Source: Salaquimonas sp041736675 (lineage in GTDB: Bacteria > Pseudomonadota > Alphaproteobacteria > Rhizobiales > Rhizobiaceae). Taken from it: 64,000 bases of DNA. The first letter of the stretch is position 1. Each line of letters begins with the position of its first letter. The position numbers were made by a program, and so were the translations under genes. The stretch is taken from positions 62,001 to 126,000 of the forward strand of contig JBGSTD010000002.1 in the NCBI GenBank assembly GCA_041736675.1, read 5' to 3'. The notes under the pieces were generated by a model that was not told the origin of the DNA, did not search any database, and saw only the letters and a program-made list of their open reading frames with translations. Positions 43,506 through 51,932 of this stretch are shown piece after piece.

Positions 43506-44288
43506 TCAGCGAACCGTTGCCAGCAGTTTCTTGCGAATGATCTCGTTACCGGCAATGATCGATGTGGTTCCAAACATGTCCTGCCCGTCGTCAAGATCGG
43601 AAACATAGCCGCCCGCTTCACGCACCATGATGATCCCCGCCGCCATATCCCATGGGGAAAGGCCGGTTTCCCAGTAACCGTCAAAACGCCCGGCCGCAAC
43701 AAAGCACAGATCAATGGAAGCTGCACCAAACCTGCGAACTCCCGCAGAGTTCAACATGACCTTGCGCTGCTGCTCAAGAAACTCCGTATGCCCCGGACGG
43801 CCAAGATGCGGTATCCCGGTAACGAAAACACTGTCGAGCATATCCTTGCGGTTGGCAACACGAAGCCGCCGGTCGTTCATGAAGGCACCCTTGCCTTTTT
43901 CAGCGGTATACAATTCATCCATTGCCGGATTGTAGACAACGCCTGCAACAATCTGACCTTCGCGCTCGAGAGCGATTGAAATGCCGAAAACCGGAATTGA
44001 ATGGAGAAAATTTGTCGTGCCGTCCAGCGGATCAATGATCCAGCGGTTTTGCGGATCCTTGCCTTTGATTTCACCGCTTTCTTCCATCAGAAAACCAAAA
44101 TCCGGCCGTGCCCTGTGCAATTCCTCGTAGATCGTTTTCTCTGCTTCCCTGTCCGCATTGGAAACAAAGTCGCCCGGTCCCTTGATGGAAACCTGCAAGT
44201 GCTGGACTTCGCCAAAATCACGCGACAATTTGCGTCCCGCCTTCATGGCAGCATTGACCATTACATTGAGTAGTGCCGAGCGGGCCAT
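43506..44288 (-). CDS. suhB: inositol monophosphatase family protein
   Basis: A 260-residue magnesium-dependent phosphatase. The metal-site motifs are M-E-E-S-G near residue 66, W-I-I-D-P-L-D-G-T-T-N-F near residue 82 and W-D-M-A-A-G near residue 210. It dephosphorylates inositol phosphates; SuhB homologues also join the rRNA transcription antitermination complex in E. coli. It is downstream of efp by 64 bases on the same strand. Confidence 0.92.
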   Translation of the reverse strand: MARSALLNVMVNAAMKAGRKLSRDFGEVQHLQVSIKGPGDFVSNADREAEKTIYEELHRARPDFGFLMEESGEIKGKDPQNRWIIDPLDGTTNFLHSIPVFGISIALEREGQIVAGVVYNPAMDELYTAEKGKGAFMNDRRLRVANRKDMLDSVFVTGIPHLGRPGHTEFLEQQRKVMLNSAGVRRFGAASIDLCFVAAGRFDGYWETGLSPWDMAAGIIMVREAGGYVSDLDDGQDMFGTTSIIAGNEIIRKKLLATVR

Positions 44289-44352
44289 ACCCTCTCCTTG
44301 GTTATCCGGTTTCAGTCAGTTCAGGTACAAAGCGCACCAAATCGGCAGGCAA

Positions 44353-44916
44353 TCAGTCGGCCCGGCGAACATAGATCACTTCCGATGTATCGACGATGAT
44401 TTTCTCACCGACCGAAACAAAAGGCGGCACCATGCATCGCACGCCGTTATCCAGAATTGCCGGCTTGTAGGAGGAAGCGGCAGTTTGGCCCTTGACGACC
44501 GGTTCGCACTCCATGACTTCAAGTGTGGCATAGTCAGGCAACCGAATGCCGATGGGCTTATCCTCGTGCAGCTCAACGGTCACCTGCATGCCGTCCTGCA
44601 GGAATGCGGCGCGCTCGCCTACAAAATCCTTTTGCAGTTCAAGCTGCTCATAACTTTCCTCGTCCATGAAAATCAGGCTGTCGCCTTGCTCGTAAAGGAA
44701 CTGGAAATCTTTCTGCTCAAGACGCACTTTCTCCACTGATTCAGTTGCACGAAAGCGCTCGTTGAGTTTCGAACCGTTGATCAGGTTCTTCATTTCCACC
44801 TGTGCAAAAGCACCGCCCTTGCCAGGCTTCACATGATCCGTCTTGACCACAGCCCACAGGGTTCCGTTGTGTTCCAGCACGTTGCCGGGTTTAATCTGGT
44901 TACCGTTGATTTTCAT
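44353..44916 (-). CDS. efp: elongation factor P
   Basis: A 187-residue EF-P with an N-terminal KOW-like domain (M-K-I-N-G-N-Q-I-K-P-G-N-V-L) and two OB domains. The loop H-V-K-P-G-K-G-G-A-F near residue 33 carries lysine 32 or 34, the site modified by EpmA/B in many bacteria. EF-P relieves ribosomes stalled at polyproline. ATG at 44916 matches the family. Confidence 0.97.
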   Translation of the reverse strand: MKINGNQIKPGNVLEHNGTLWAVVKTDHVKPGKGGAFAQVEMKNLINGSKLNERFRATESVEKVRLEQKDFQFLYEQGDSLIFMDEESYEQLELQKDFVGERAAFLQDGMQVTVELHEDKPIGIRLPDYATLEVMECEPVVKGQTAASSYKPAILDNGVRCMVPPFVSVGEKIIVDTSEVIYVRRAD

Positions 44917-45089
44917 GATGTTATCCGTTTGAAGACTTTTTCTGCGGCAGCCTCTTCTCCCCAATGCTGGCTAAAGCGGGAATGGAGGAACCAAGACACC
45001 GATATCTCGCGTCTCCATGACCACAAAAGGCGTAATCTTGCAAGCCAATTGCGATTAACGGTCGATTTTTGAAGCAACAAGTTGAAGAA

Positions 45090-46148
45090 TCAGGAAGGAA
45101 ACCGGTTCGCCTTGTCGAGCGCCTCAGCCAGCAATTTGCGGTCTATCGAGTTGATATAATCATCCAGCCAACTGTCATTGAGGCCGGCACGCTGGGCAAG
45201 TATATGCCACTTGGCCGCTTCTACCGGATCAGGTCTGGTCCCAACACCCTCAGCATACATCTTCGCCAGCCGATTGCGGGCGATGATATTGCCGCTGAAT
45301 GCCGCCCGTGACATCCATGCAAAAGCATTCTTTTCATCTTTTATCCCCGCAGTGCCATTGGCAAGCCAGATCGCCAGTTCCACCTGTGCTGTATCAACTC
45401 CGGCTTTTGCCGCTTTCAACAGCCATTCCTGGGCCTTGCCGTCTTCCGGATAACCATTGAGTTTTCCAGACCGGTAAATTTGCGCAAGGGCATAATAGGC
45501 ATCAGCGATCTGTTGCTCTGCTGCCTTTTCAAGATAGGGCAAAGCCTCCTTGACGCCAGCAGTGGTTGGTTTTTGATCGAGAACGATTTGGGCATAGTTG
45601 AATGCCGCAGTTGACTGGCCGCTGTCGGCGGCAAGTTTCATCAGCCGCGTTGCCTCTTTGAGATCCTTGGCAACATATTTGCCTTCCAGCAATTTCACAG
45701 CATAGCCAAACTGTGCCTCGCGGTCATTATTGCCGGACGCAATGCCATACCAGGCCGTGGCTTCCTTGGGATCACGGGCAACGCCCAGCCCCTTGTCATA
45801 CATTTCTGCTATCAGCGTCTGCGCTTTGGGATCACCCAATTGTGCCCGCGGCAGTGCAAGTTCAAACGCGGTCAGGTAATAACCGCGCTGAAAGGCTCCA
45901 AATGCCAGATCAGGTTCCGCCAGTTCCCGGGCCTGTGAGCTCTCAGGTCCCGCAAGACGTTCTTCAATTGAAACGGGGGCCTGTGCGTCTTTGCCCGCCG
46001 AACTTTCCGCATTTGCGCCGGTATCTGAAGAGATATCATCTACGGGCCTGGATTGCTTTGTTTCCTGCCCGAACACCGAACCAGGTATCAGTGTTACCCC
46101 GGCAATCAACATGACAAGAAGCCACCCAGACGTGAATTCAATCCTCAT
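45090..46148 (-). CDS. secreted Sel1-repeat protein
   Basis: A 352-residue protein with a signal peptide (residues 1-26, ending near V-F-G-Q-E) and an acidic, serine-rich linker, then about six Sel1/TPR-like repeats from residue 88 (A-Q-T-L-I-A-E-M-Y-D-K-G, A-M/A-Y-A-L-A-Q-I-Y-R and A-K-M-Y-A-E-G-V-G blocks). Such solenoids usually hold protein complexes in the periplasm. It begins 11 bases inside the end of the ThiE-like gene, so the two are translationally coupled. Confidence 0.85.
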   Translation of the reverse strand: MRIEFTSGWLLVMLIAGVTLIPGSVFGQETKQSRPVDDISSDTGANAESSAGKDAQAPVSIEERLAGPESSQARELAEPDLAFGAFQRGYYLTAFELALPRAQLGDPKAQTLIAEMYDKGLGVARDPKEATAWYGIASGNNDREAQFGYAVKLLEGKYVAKDLKEATRLMKLAADSGQSTAAFNYAQIVLDQKPTTAGVKEALPYLEKAAEQQIADAYYALAQIYRSGKLNGYPEDGKAQEWLLKAAKAGVDTAQVELAIWLANGTAGIKDEKNAFAWMSRAAFSGNIIARNRLAKMYAEGVGTRPDPVEAAKWHILAQRAGLNDSWLDDYINSIDRKLLAEALDKANRFPS

Positions 46149-46806
46149 CGGCAAACCGAGGTGCGTGCGTGTCGAGCAATGCATTGGCTTTGGCCACAGC
46201 AGATTCCGGCCCGTCGACATGAGAAAAGACAGCAAGCGACAGGGCAACAAAATCAGCACCGCATTCAGCAACTTCCACCACACTTTCCAAAGACGACCCG
46301 CCCATTACCACAACGGATATTTGCATCACTTCCGCGCACCATGAACCAAGTGTCATGTTTTTCTTGTGTGCCTCGGGGCGAATATCGCCATCAAGCCTGC
46401 CCAAAAACAGGAAGTCCGGCTTTTGTTCCGCCGCTTCCATTGCATTGTGACGTGTCTTTACTCCACCATATCCTACCAGTCTTTTTGGCGAAAAACGGGC
46501 AATCGTCTCATTTAGTGTTTCAAGTCCTGAGGATACAAAAATTCCGTCCGCATCGGCACGGCCCATGGTCTGGCTGTCACCATCAACAAGGACGGCGCAA
46601 TCATGCCCGTGAGCAACTTCAACCAACTGCTCGCAGTGCCTTTGATATTGGGCGGTATCCATTTCACCGACCGGCAAGATCGCGCTGGCAACATCGCCGC
46701 CCTCAAGAGCTGCAGCAAACAGCTGCTCGGCATTTTCAACTGCCGGAACAATCAGCACCAGGCGGCAGCGGTCTGGCAAATGCGGTAATTCACTTTTTTT
46801 GTTCAC
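46138..46806 (-). CDS. divergent ThiE-like (thiamine phosphate synthase family) protein
   Basis: A 222-residue TIM-barrel protein. It shows the D-x-x-A-x-x-L-V-D-G-D-S-Q... layout and the C-terminal phosphate-binding V-V-V-M-G-G-S-S-L-E-S-V-V-E-V-A-E-C-G-A-D-F-V-A-L. The usual ThiE active-site loop G-P-V-F-x-T-x-T-K is replaced by L-F-L-G-R-L-D-G-D-I-R-P, so thiamine phosphate synthesis is doubtful. No TPP riboswitch is seen upstream. It is upstream of and overlaps the Sel1 gene. Confidence 0.75.
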   Translation of the reverse strand: MNKKSELPHLPDRCRLVLIVPAVENAEQLFAAALEGGDVASAILPVGEMDTAQYQRHCEQLVEVAHGHDCAVLVDGDSQTMGRADADGIFVSSGLETLNETIARFSPKRLVGYGGVKTRHNAMEAAEQKPDFLFLGRLDGDIRPEAHKKNMTLGSWCAEVMQISVVVMGGSSLESVVEVAECGADFVALSLAVFSHVDGPESAVAKANALLDTHAPRFADED

Positions 46807-46934
46807 AGTATTGGATCTCGGTCAAAATGACATTCGTTGCGATGGCAGCTTTACATGTTATATGCCAGAACCAGCGAGCGTTTCCTATTACGCTGATATT
46901 TTATTTTCAAGCAACACTCCCCTAAGGCACTTAC

Positions 46935-47714
46935 TTGCTCAGCAATATTTTCCAGTTTGGCCCGGATTTTTATCTCATAGCAATCCCGGCTGTGCTTTTG
47001 ACCGGACTGTCCAAAGGCGGTTTTGCCAGCGGACTGGGAATGTTGGGCACTCCCCTGATAGCTTTGGTAATCAGCCCGGTTCAGGCAGCGGCAATCTTGC
47101 TGCCGGTTCTGATCGTTATGGATATCATCGGCCTGATCAGTTATCGCGGATTGGTGAACTGGCAGATTATCAGGTCAATGTTTCCAGCTGCCGTCGTGGG
47201 CATTGGCATAGGCTGGTACACGGCGCACATGGTTTCCGATGACTGGACACGGATAATTGTCGGGGCAATTGCGCTGCTGTTTGCCGTCAACCAAATGGCC
47301 AAGGACTATCTCAAACATTCCGCAACCAGTCCTAATATGTTCCTGGGGGCATTTTGGGGTATGTTCTCCGGTTTCACCAGTTTCATTTCCCATGCCGGCG
47401 GCCCTCCATACCAAGCTTATACCGTTCCGTTGAAACTGGACAAAACGATCTATACCGGAACCTCCGTGGTATTTTTTGCCTCGATCAATGCTGTCAAAGT
47501 TGTGCCGTATTTTTTCCTCGGGCAGTTTACCGGTCAAAACCTTGGCATCTCGCTCAGCCTTGTACCGGTTGCCGTCATTGGTGTCCTGTGCGGCGTATGG
47601 CTGGTCCGCAGGGTATCGCAGGAATTTTTCTACAAGGTGACCTATGTCACGATGTTTGCGATTGGAATAAAACTGATTTGGGATGGAAAAGCCGCCCTGT
47701 CATTTATGTCGTAA
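46935..47714 (+). CDS. TauE/SafE family sulfite exporter
   Basis: A 259-residue membrane protein with eight hydrophobic segments in two repeats: G-L-S-K-G-G-F-A-S-G-L-G near residue 25, and G-F-T-S-F-I-S-H-A-G-G-P-P near residue 142. The family exports sulfite, sulfoacetate or similar anions. The start is TTG at 46935; no in-frame ATG upstream fits. It is divergent from the ThiE-like gene. Confidence 0.9.
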   Translation: MLSNIFQFGPDFYLIAIPAVLLTGLSKGGFASGLGMLGTPLIALVISPVQAAAILLPVLIVMDIIGLISYRGLVNWQIIRSMFPAAVVGIGIGWYTAHMVSDDWTRIIVGAIALLFAVNQMAKDYLKHSATSPNMFLGAFWGMFSGFTSFISHAGGPPYQAYTVPLKLDKTIYTGTSVVFFASINAVKVVPYFFLGQFTGQNLGISLSLVPVAVIGVLCGVWLVRRVSQEFFYKVTYVTMFAIGIKLIWDGKAALSFMS

Positions 47715-47814
47715 CGCACAACAGCGAATAAATGGCGGGACGGCAGGGATGACCAGATTTTGGTCGGTTCTGTTTGCCAATGTTTGGATTTTCAAGAACC
47801 TTGTAACAGAAAAA

Positions 47815-47979
47815 TCAGGCTCTGATTTGATCAATCTTGTCCTTTAACAAGAGTTTCTGCCGCTTTATTTCTGCAATTTCCTGATCGCTGACGCTTGGAT
47901 GTCGCATTGCTTTTTCAAGCTCATTTTCAAGGTTGAGGTGTTTTTGTTTCAACTGTTCCAGATGGGAAACAAGTGTCAT
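47815..47979 (-). CDS. YdcH (DUF465) family small protein
   Basis: A 54-residue protein, starting M-T-L-V-S-H-L-E-Q-L-K-Q-K-H, and then E-I-A-E-I-K-R-Q-K-L-L-L-K-D-K-I, the two-helix coiled-coil pattern of DUF465. AGGAGGA lies 8 bases upstream of ATG at 47979. It is short enough to be missed by minimum-length gene finding. The function is unknown. It is divergent from a second YdcH protein at 48246. Confidence 0.85.
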   Translation of the reverse strand: MTLVSHLEQLKQKHLNLENELEKAMRHPSVSDQEIAEIKRQKLLLKDKIDQIRA

Positions 47980-48245
47980 TCATATCCTCCTATGGTTGTA
48001 TTAACTTTAAAAGTGGAACATAAAAATACCGCCATGTCCATAAAACTCGACGCCTAAATGTCACAAATCTGTCTTACTCTTAAAAATTGTCTAATATTCG
48101 ACTATCGGCAAAAGGAATGAAATAAAGCGTATTTGCCCGGCTACGCTTTTCTGCTAGGAAAACGTCCATTCGGTATTTCGCTGATAGTGCGTATGGGTCT
48201 GTTCATTAGCCGCATCGTAGAGACAAGAGTAAACTGGGGAAATGA

Positions 48246-48449
48246 ATGTCAGATCAGGACCAGACAGAATTGCGGGTGCAACTCGCAAGACTTCAAATCG
48301 ACCACGCCGACCTTGATTTGGCTATAGATGCCTTGATACAAACCGGTGCAAATGCCATTTGCATTCAGCGTTTCAAAAAGAAAAAACTGGCCCTCAAGGA
48401 TCAGATCACCAAACTGCATTCTCTCGCCATGCCCGATATTATTGCCTGA
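48246..48449 (+). CDS. YdcH (DUF465) family small protein
   Basis: A 67-residue DUF465 protein: L-A-R-L-Q-I-D-H-A-D-L-D-L-A-I-D-A-L near residue 15, followed by R-F-K-K-K-K-L-A-L-K-D-Q-I-T-K-L, a helical hairpin. It is 18 bases upstream of purE and is a common purE neighbour in Rhizobiales. The function is unknown. Confidence 0.88.
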   Translation: MSDQDQTELRVQLARLQIDHADLDLAIDALIQTGANAICIQRFKKKKLALKDQITKLHSLAMPDIIA

Positions 48450-48467
48450 AACGATAGCGGAAAAGCC

Positions 48468-48980
48468 ATGTCACAATCTCCGAACAAGGCAACGGTTAAT
48501 CCTGTTGCCATCATCATGGGCAGCCAGTCAGACTGGGAGACCATGAAAAATGCTGCCGATACATTACAGGCGCTTGAAATTGGTTTTGATGCCAAAATCA
48601 TCTCCGCCCACCGTACCCCCGAGCGCATGGCAGAATTTGCCAGAACCGCCCGTGACAAAGGCTACAAGGTCATCATAGCAGGAGCAGGCGGCGCTGCCCA
48701 TCTGCCTGGAATGACCGCGGCAATGACTTCCCTTCCCGTCTTTGGTGTTCCGGTGCAATCCAGGGCGCTTTCCGGCCAGGACAGTCTTCTGTCCATTGTC
48801 CAGATGCCAGCAGGTATACCTGTCGGCACGCTCGCTATCGGTAATGCAGGCGCTGTCAACGCCGCATTGCTGGCAGCATCGGTATTATCGCTTTCAGATG
48901 AAACCGTGCTCCGAGCACTCGATGCTTTCAGGGCAAATCAGACTGCAGGTGTTGGCGAGACTCCGAAAGACGATGCCTGA
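48468..48980 (+). CDS. purE: 5-(carboxyamino)imidazole ribonucleotide mutase
   Basis: A 170-residue class I PurE. The conserved motif I-I-M-G-S-Q-S-D-W near residue 16, S-A-H-R-T-P near residue 45 and A-G-G-A-A-H-L-P-G near residue 72 are present. It rearranges N5-CAIR to CAIR in purine synthesis. The stop codon is directly followed by the purK start. Confidence 0.96.
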   Translation: MSQSPNKATVNPVAIIMGSQSDWETMKNAADTLQALEIGFDAKIISAHRTPERMAEFARTARDKGYKVIIAGAGGAAHLPGMTAAMTSLPVFGVPVQSRALSGQDSLLSIVQMPAGIPVGTLAIGNAGAVNAALLAASVLSLSDETVLRALDAFRANQTAGVGETPKDDA

Positions 48981-50099
48981 ATGAAAAGCCAGCCAGACGC
49001 TCCACTGCGCCCCGGCGCAACAATAGGCATTTTGGGCGGCGGCCAATTGGGCCGGATGCTCGCCATGGCAGCCGCCCGATTCGGTTTCCAAACTGTCATT
49101 TACGAACCAGCCGCAAACTGCCCTGCAAGCCAGACGGCAAACACGCATATCGAGGCAGCATACGATGACCACACCGCACTTGCCAGACTGGTCGCAATCG
49201 CAGACCTTGTTACCTATGAATTTGAAAACATCCCGCTCGAGACGGTAAACTATCTTGAGGAAAATTCGGTCCTTTTTCCCTCCTCGCTCGCTTTGGCTAA
49301 AAGCCAGGACAGACTGGTCGAAAAGCAGTTTCTCAATGATATAGGCATTGCCACAGCACCCTATCATCCCGTTGACAAGCCACAGGATATCCGCACTGGC
49401 CTCAACAGGTTCGGGACTGATGCAATATTGAAAACACGTCGTTTCGGATATGATGGCAAAGGCCAGATCCGGGTCAAGAACGGCACAGATGACACAACCT
49501 TGCATGCCATCTTTGATGATATCGGCAAGACTTCTTCAATCCTTGAAGGCTTTGTCGCCTTCTCGAAGGAAATTTCGGTAATCGTTGCACGCGGACGCGG
49601 CAGTGAAATCATCTGCTATGATCCGGCCGAAAACGTTCACAAGGATGGCATCCTTCATACCTCGACCCTGCCCGCCAACATCGACACACAAACTGCCCTC
49701 AAAGCGGTTGGGATTGCGACAAAAATTGTCGAGGCTCTTGGCTATGTCGGCGTGATGGGCGTCGAGTTCTTCGTTGGCTCGAAGGGCGAACTGATGGTCA
49801 ACGAGATTGCCCCTCGTGTTCACAATTCCGGGCACTGGACAGAAGCCGCGTGCACGATTTCCCAATTTGAGCAGCATATCCGGGCAATCAGCGGCTGGGC
49901 TTTGGGTTCAACCCTGCGCCACAGCAATTGCGTCATGGAAAACTTGATCGGGAATGACATTGATCGCGTTGATGCGCTTGCATCACAGGCAGATGTCTAT
50001 CTGCATCTCTATGGCAAGGCTGAAGCAAGGCCAGGGCGCAAGATGGGGCATTTCACAAAAATTACCGCCAATGAAGCCATCATTGGAAGTATCGGATAA
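48981..50099 (+). CDS. purK: 5-(carboxyamino)imidazole ribonucleotide synthase
   Basis: A 372-residue ATP-grasp enzyme that makes N5-CAIR from AIR, bicarbonate and ATP. Seen: I-G-I-L-G-G-G-Q-L-G-R-M near residue 12, the ATP-grasp lysine in K-T-R-R-F-G-Y-D-G-K-G near residue 151, and N-E-I-A-P-R-V-H-N-S-G-H-W near residue 273. It follows purE with no gap. Confidence 0.96.
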   Translation: MKSQPDAPLRPGATIGILGGGQLGRMLAMAAARFGFQTVIYEPAANCPASQTANTHIEAAYDDHTALARLVAIADLVTYEFENIPLETVNYLEENSVLFPSSLALAKSQDRLVEKQFLNDIGIATAPYHPVDKPQDIRTGLNRFGTDAILKTRRFGYDGKGQIRVKNGTDDTTLHAIFDDIGKTSSILEGFVAFSKEISVIVARGRGSEIICYDPAENVHKDGILHTSTLPANIDTQTALKAVGIATKIVEALGYVGVMGVEFFVGSKGELMVNEIAPRVHNSGHWTEAACTISQFEQHIRAISGWALGSTLRHSNCVMENLIGNDIDRVDALASQADVYLHLYGKAEARPGRKMGHFTKITANEAIIGSIG

Positions 50100-50355
50100 G
50101 CCAGCCGGTGCAAAAATCATCCGGCAGGCTCGATCTGACACTTGCAACCAATTTTCGTCACTCTAAGGCTGGACATTCACTGCAAGTTTTGGTAACTACG
50201 GCCCATCTGGCGACGGTTTCCGTTGTGAGCACCAGAGGGTATTTCCTTTAAACAGCTCTAAATCTGGAAATTCTGCTGAAAAGCGGAATGGTCAGATCAG
50301 AAACCGTGCAAAACAGGCTAAGCAGCCAAAACTTGATTTAGGAAACGGAGAAGAC

Positions 50356-50571
50356 GTGCAGGTACTCGTTCGTGACAATAATGTAGACCAGGCGCTTCGC
50401 GCACTGAAAAAGAAATTGCAGCGCGAAGGCGTTTTTCGTGAAATGAAGCTTCGCAATTTTTTTGAAAAGCCATCAGTTAAACGTGCCCGTGAAAAAGCTG
50501 AAGCGATACGTCGCACTCGCAAGCTGGCCCGCAAGAAATTGCAGCGCGAAGGTATGGTTCAAGGCCGCTAA
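50356..50571 (+). CDS. rpsU: 30S ribosomal protein S21
   Basis: A 71-residue S21 that begins with the family M-Q-V-L-V-R-D-N-N-V-D-Q-A-L, followed by basic helices. The start is GTG at 50356, with GGAG 5 bases upstream. It assists translation initiation on the 30S. It is on the same strand after purEK with a 256-base gap. Confidence 0.95.
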   Translation: MQVLVRDNNVDQALRALKKKLQREGVFREMKLRNFFEKPSVKRAREKAEAIRRTRKLARKKLQREGMVQGR

Positions 50572-50918
50572 GCGGATTTTGAAGCGATTTGTCTGGTTTT
50601 GACAATACTTTATGAGTTGCTGTCGTTTTTTCGCCGCTTTCATAAGTGAGACAACACCAGCCTGAATAGTTGTGGCGGAGAGGGTAAAACCGATTCCGCC
50701 TTTTTGCTGTCTGAGGCAATGGCGCGTGAAGTTCACCTGAACCATTCAGCGAAACAAGACTTTGCTTGATAAAGCGGAATGATAAGGTAGCCGTGCTTTT
50801 TTCGAAGAGGTTCATTCTGTCAATTTGGAACTTGTCCGACTGAAAAATCAGCCCTTGAACCAGCGCGCGGCACTTCAAGAAATGAAGACTTGAAAATGGA
50901 TTTTGGAAAAAATAAAAA
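50572..50918. other. intergenic region between rpsU and the TPR lipoprotein gene
   Basis: The stretch holds the rpsU terminator at 50674-50706. The remaining sequence, from about 50710, is the probable promoter region of the TPR lipoprotein gene. No ORF was accepted; the long minus-strand ORFs across it have no family features. Confidence 0.5.
50674..50706 (+). terminator. Rho-independent terminator of rpsU
   Basis: GGCGGA (50674-50679) pairs with TCCGCC (50695-50700), with inner GGT/ACC pairs, followed by TTTTTG. It is about 100 bases after rpsU. Confidence 0.8.
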
Positions 50919-51824
50919 ATGACGATCTACCAGAAACTTTTCAAAAGCCATCAGGCATCATCAGCCGTTCCTACTGAACATCTGCCAGTAAAAACAGAAA
51001 ACCCGCAAAGTTCTTTAGCTGGAATGCGCGTCGTTGCACCCCTTTTGGCATTAGGTCTGATCTTCAGCGGCTGTACTACATCATCAATTGATTCTGCAAT
51101 AACGATCGACAAGGATCAGGGTTCGAACACCAATCTTGCATCACTGACATCCGTTGTTGAGCGCAATCCCGATTCGCCGGAAGCCTATAACGTTCGCGGA
51201 ACCGCCTATGGCCGCGCCGGAAGAAACCGCGAGGCACTGGCTGATTTCACAAAAGCCATTGAACTTAATCCACGCTTTTATCAGGCTTACGCAAACCGCG
51301 CCTTGATTCACCGGACAACCGGCAATCCCAACCAGGCAATCTCGGACTATACAACAGCCTTGAAAATCAACTCCCAATATGACGTTGCCTATATCGGACG
51401 CGGCAATGTTTACCGCTTTGCCGGAAATGCCAAACAGGCCCTGCGCGATTTTGACCGTGCCATCCAGCTTGGCAGCACCAATCCGAGAGCCTATCATTCC
51501 CGCGGCCTTATTTTTCAGCAGGATAACCAGCACGACCGGGCAATTGAGGATTTTACCACGGCAATTTCGCTCGATTCAGACAGTGCCGAACCTTATAACA
51601 GTCGCGGCGTCTCTTATCTGGCAATTGGCGACTCTTTCAACGCCCTCGAAGACGCAAACCGCGCGCTCCGTCTCAATGACCGCTACGCTGAGGCCTGGGT
51701 GACACAGGGCCTTGCACTTGAGCTGAAAGGCGACAAGCCGCGCGCCCAGAAGGCATTCAAACGTGCTGCGCAACTGGACAATACGCTGGAAGCAGCACGC
51801 GAAGGCGTTAACCGCACAAGCTAG
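50919..51824 (+). CDS. TPR-repeat lipoprotein
   Basis: A 301-residue protein. A lipobox L-I-F-S-G-C ends at residue 51, followed by about six tetratricopeptide repeats from residue 75 (Y-N-V-R-G-T-A-Y-G-R-A-G-R and similar 34-residue units). An internal ATG at 51024 would place the lipobox 16 residues from the start, more usual for a lipoprotein, but no better ribosome site is seen there. It probably scaffolds envelope proteins on the periplasmic side. Confidence 0.82.
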   Translation: MTIYQKLFKSHQASSAVPTEHLPVKTENPQSSLAGMRVVAPLLALGLIFSGCTTSSIDSAITIDKDQGSNTNLASLTSVVERNPDSPEAYNVRGTAYGRAGRNREALADFTKAIELNPRFYQAYANRALIHRTTGNPNQAISDYTTALKINSQYDVAYIGRGNVYRFAGNAKQALRDFDRAIQLGSTNPRAYHSRGLIFQQDNQHDRAIEDFTTAISLDSDSAEPYNSRGVSYLAIGDSFNALEDANRALRLNDRYAEAWVTQGLALELKGDKPRAQKAFKRAAQLDNTLEAAREGVNRTS

Positions 51825-51874
51825 AATTTTTTCGACTGTTGGGACAACGTCGATGTAATGGCATAACGGCCAAT

Positions 51875-51906
51875 AAAAAAGGCGGACATGTATGCCCGCC
51901 TTTGCA
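51875..51906. terminator. bidirectional terminator between the TPR lipoprotein gene and pntB
   Basis: AAAGGCGG (51878-51885) pairs with CCGCCTTT (51896-51903). T-runs or A-runs flank both sides. It lies between convergent genes. Confidence 0.8.
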
Positions 51907-51932
51907 GCAATAACCTCAAAACATTTCTGAAA

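Noticed and set aside
46807..46934. TPP riboswitch before the ThiE-like gene
   Set aside because: No thi-box sequence or matching structure is visible in the 128-base gap.
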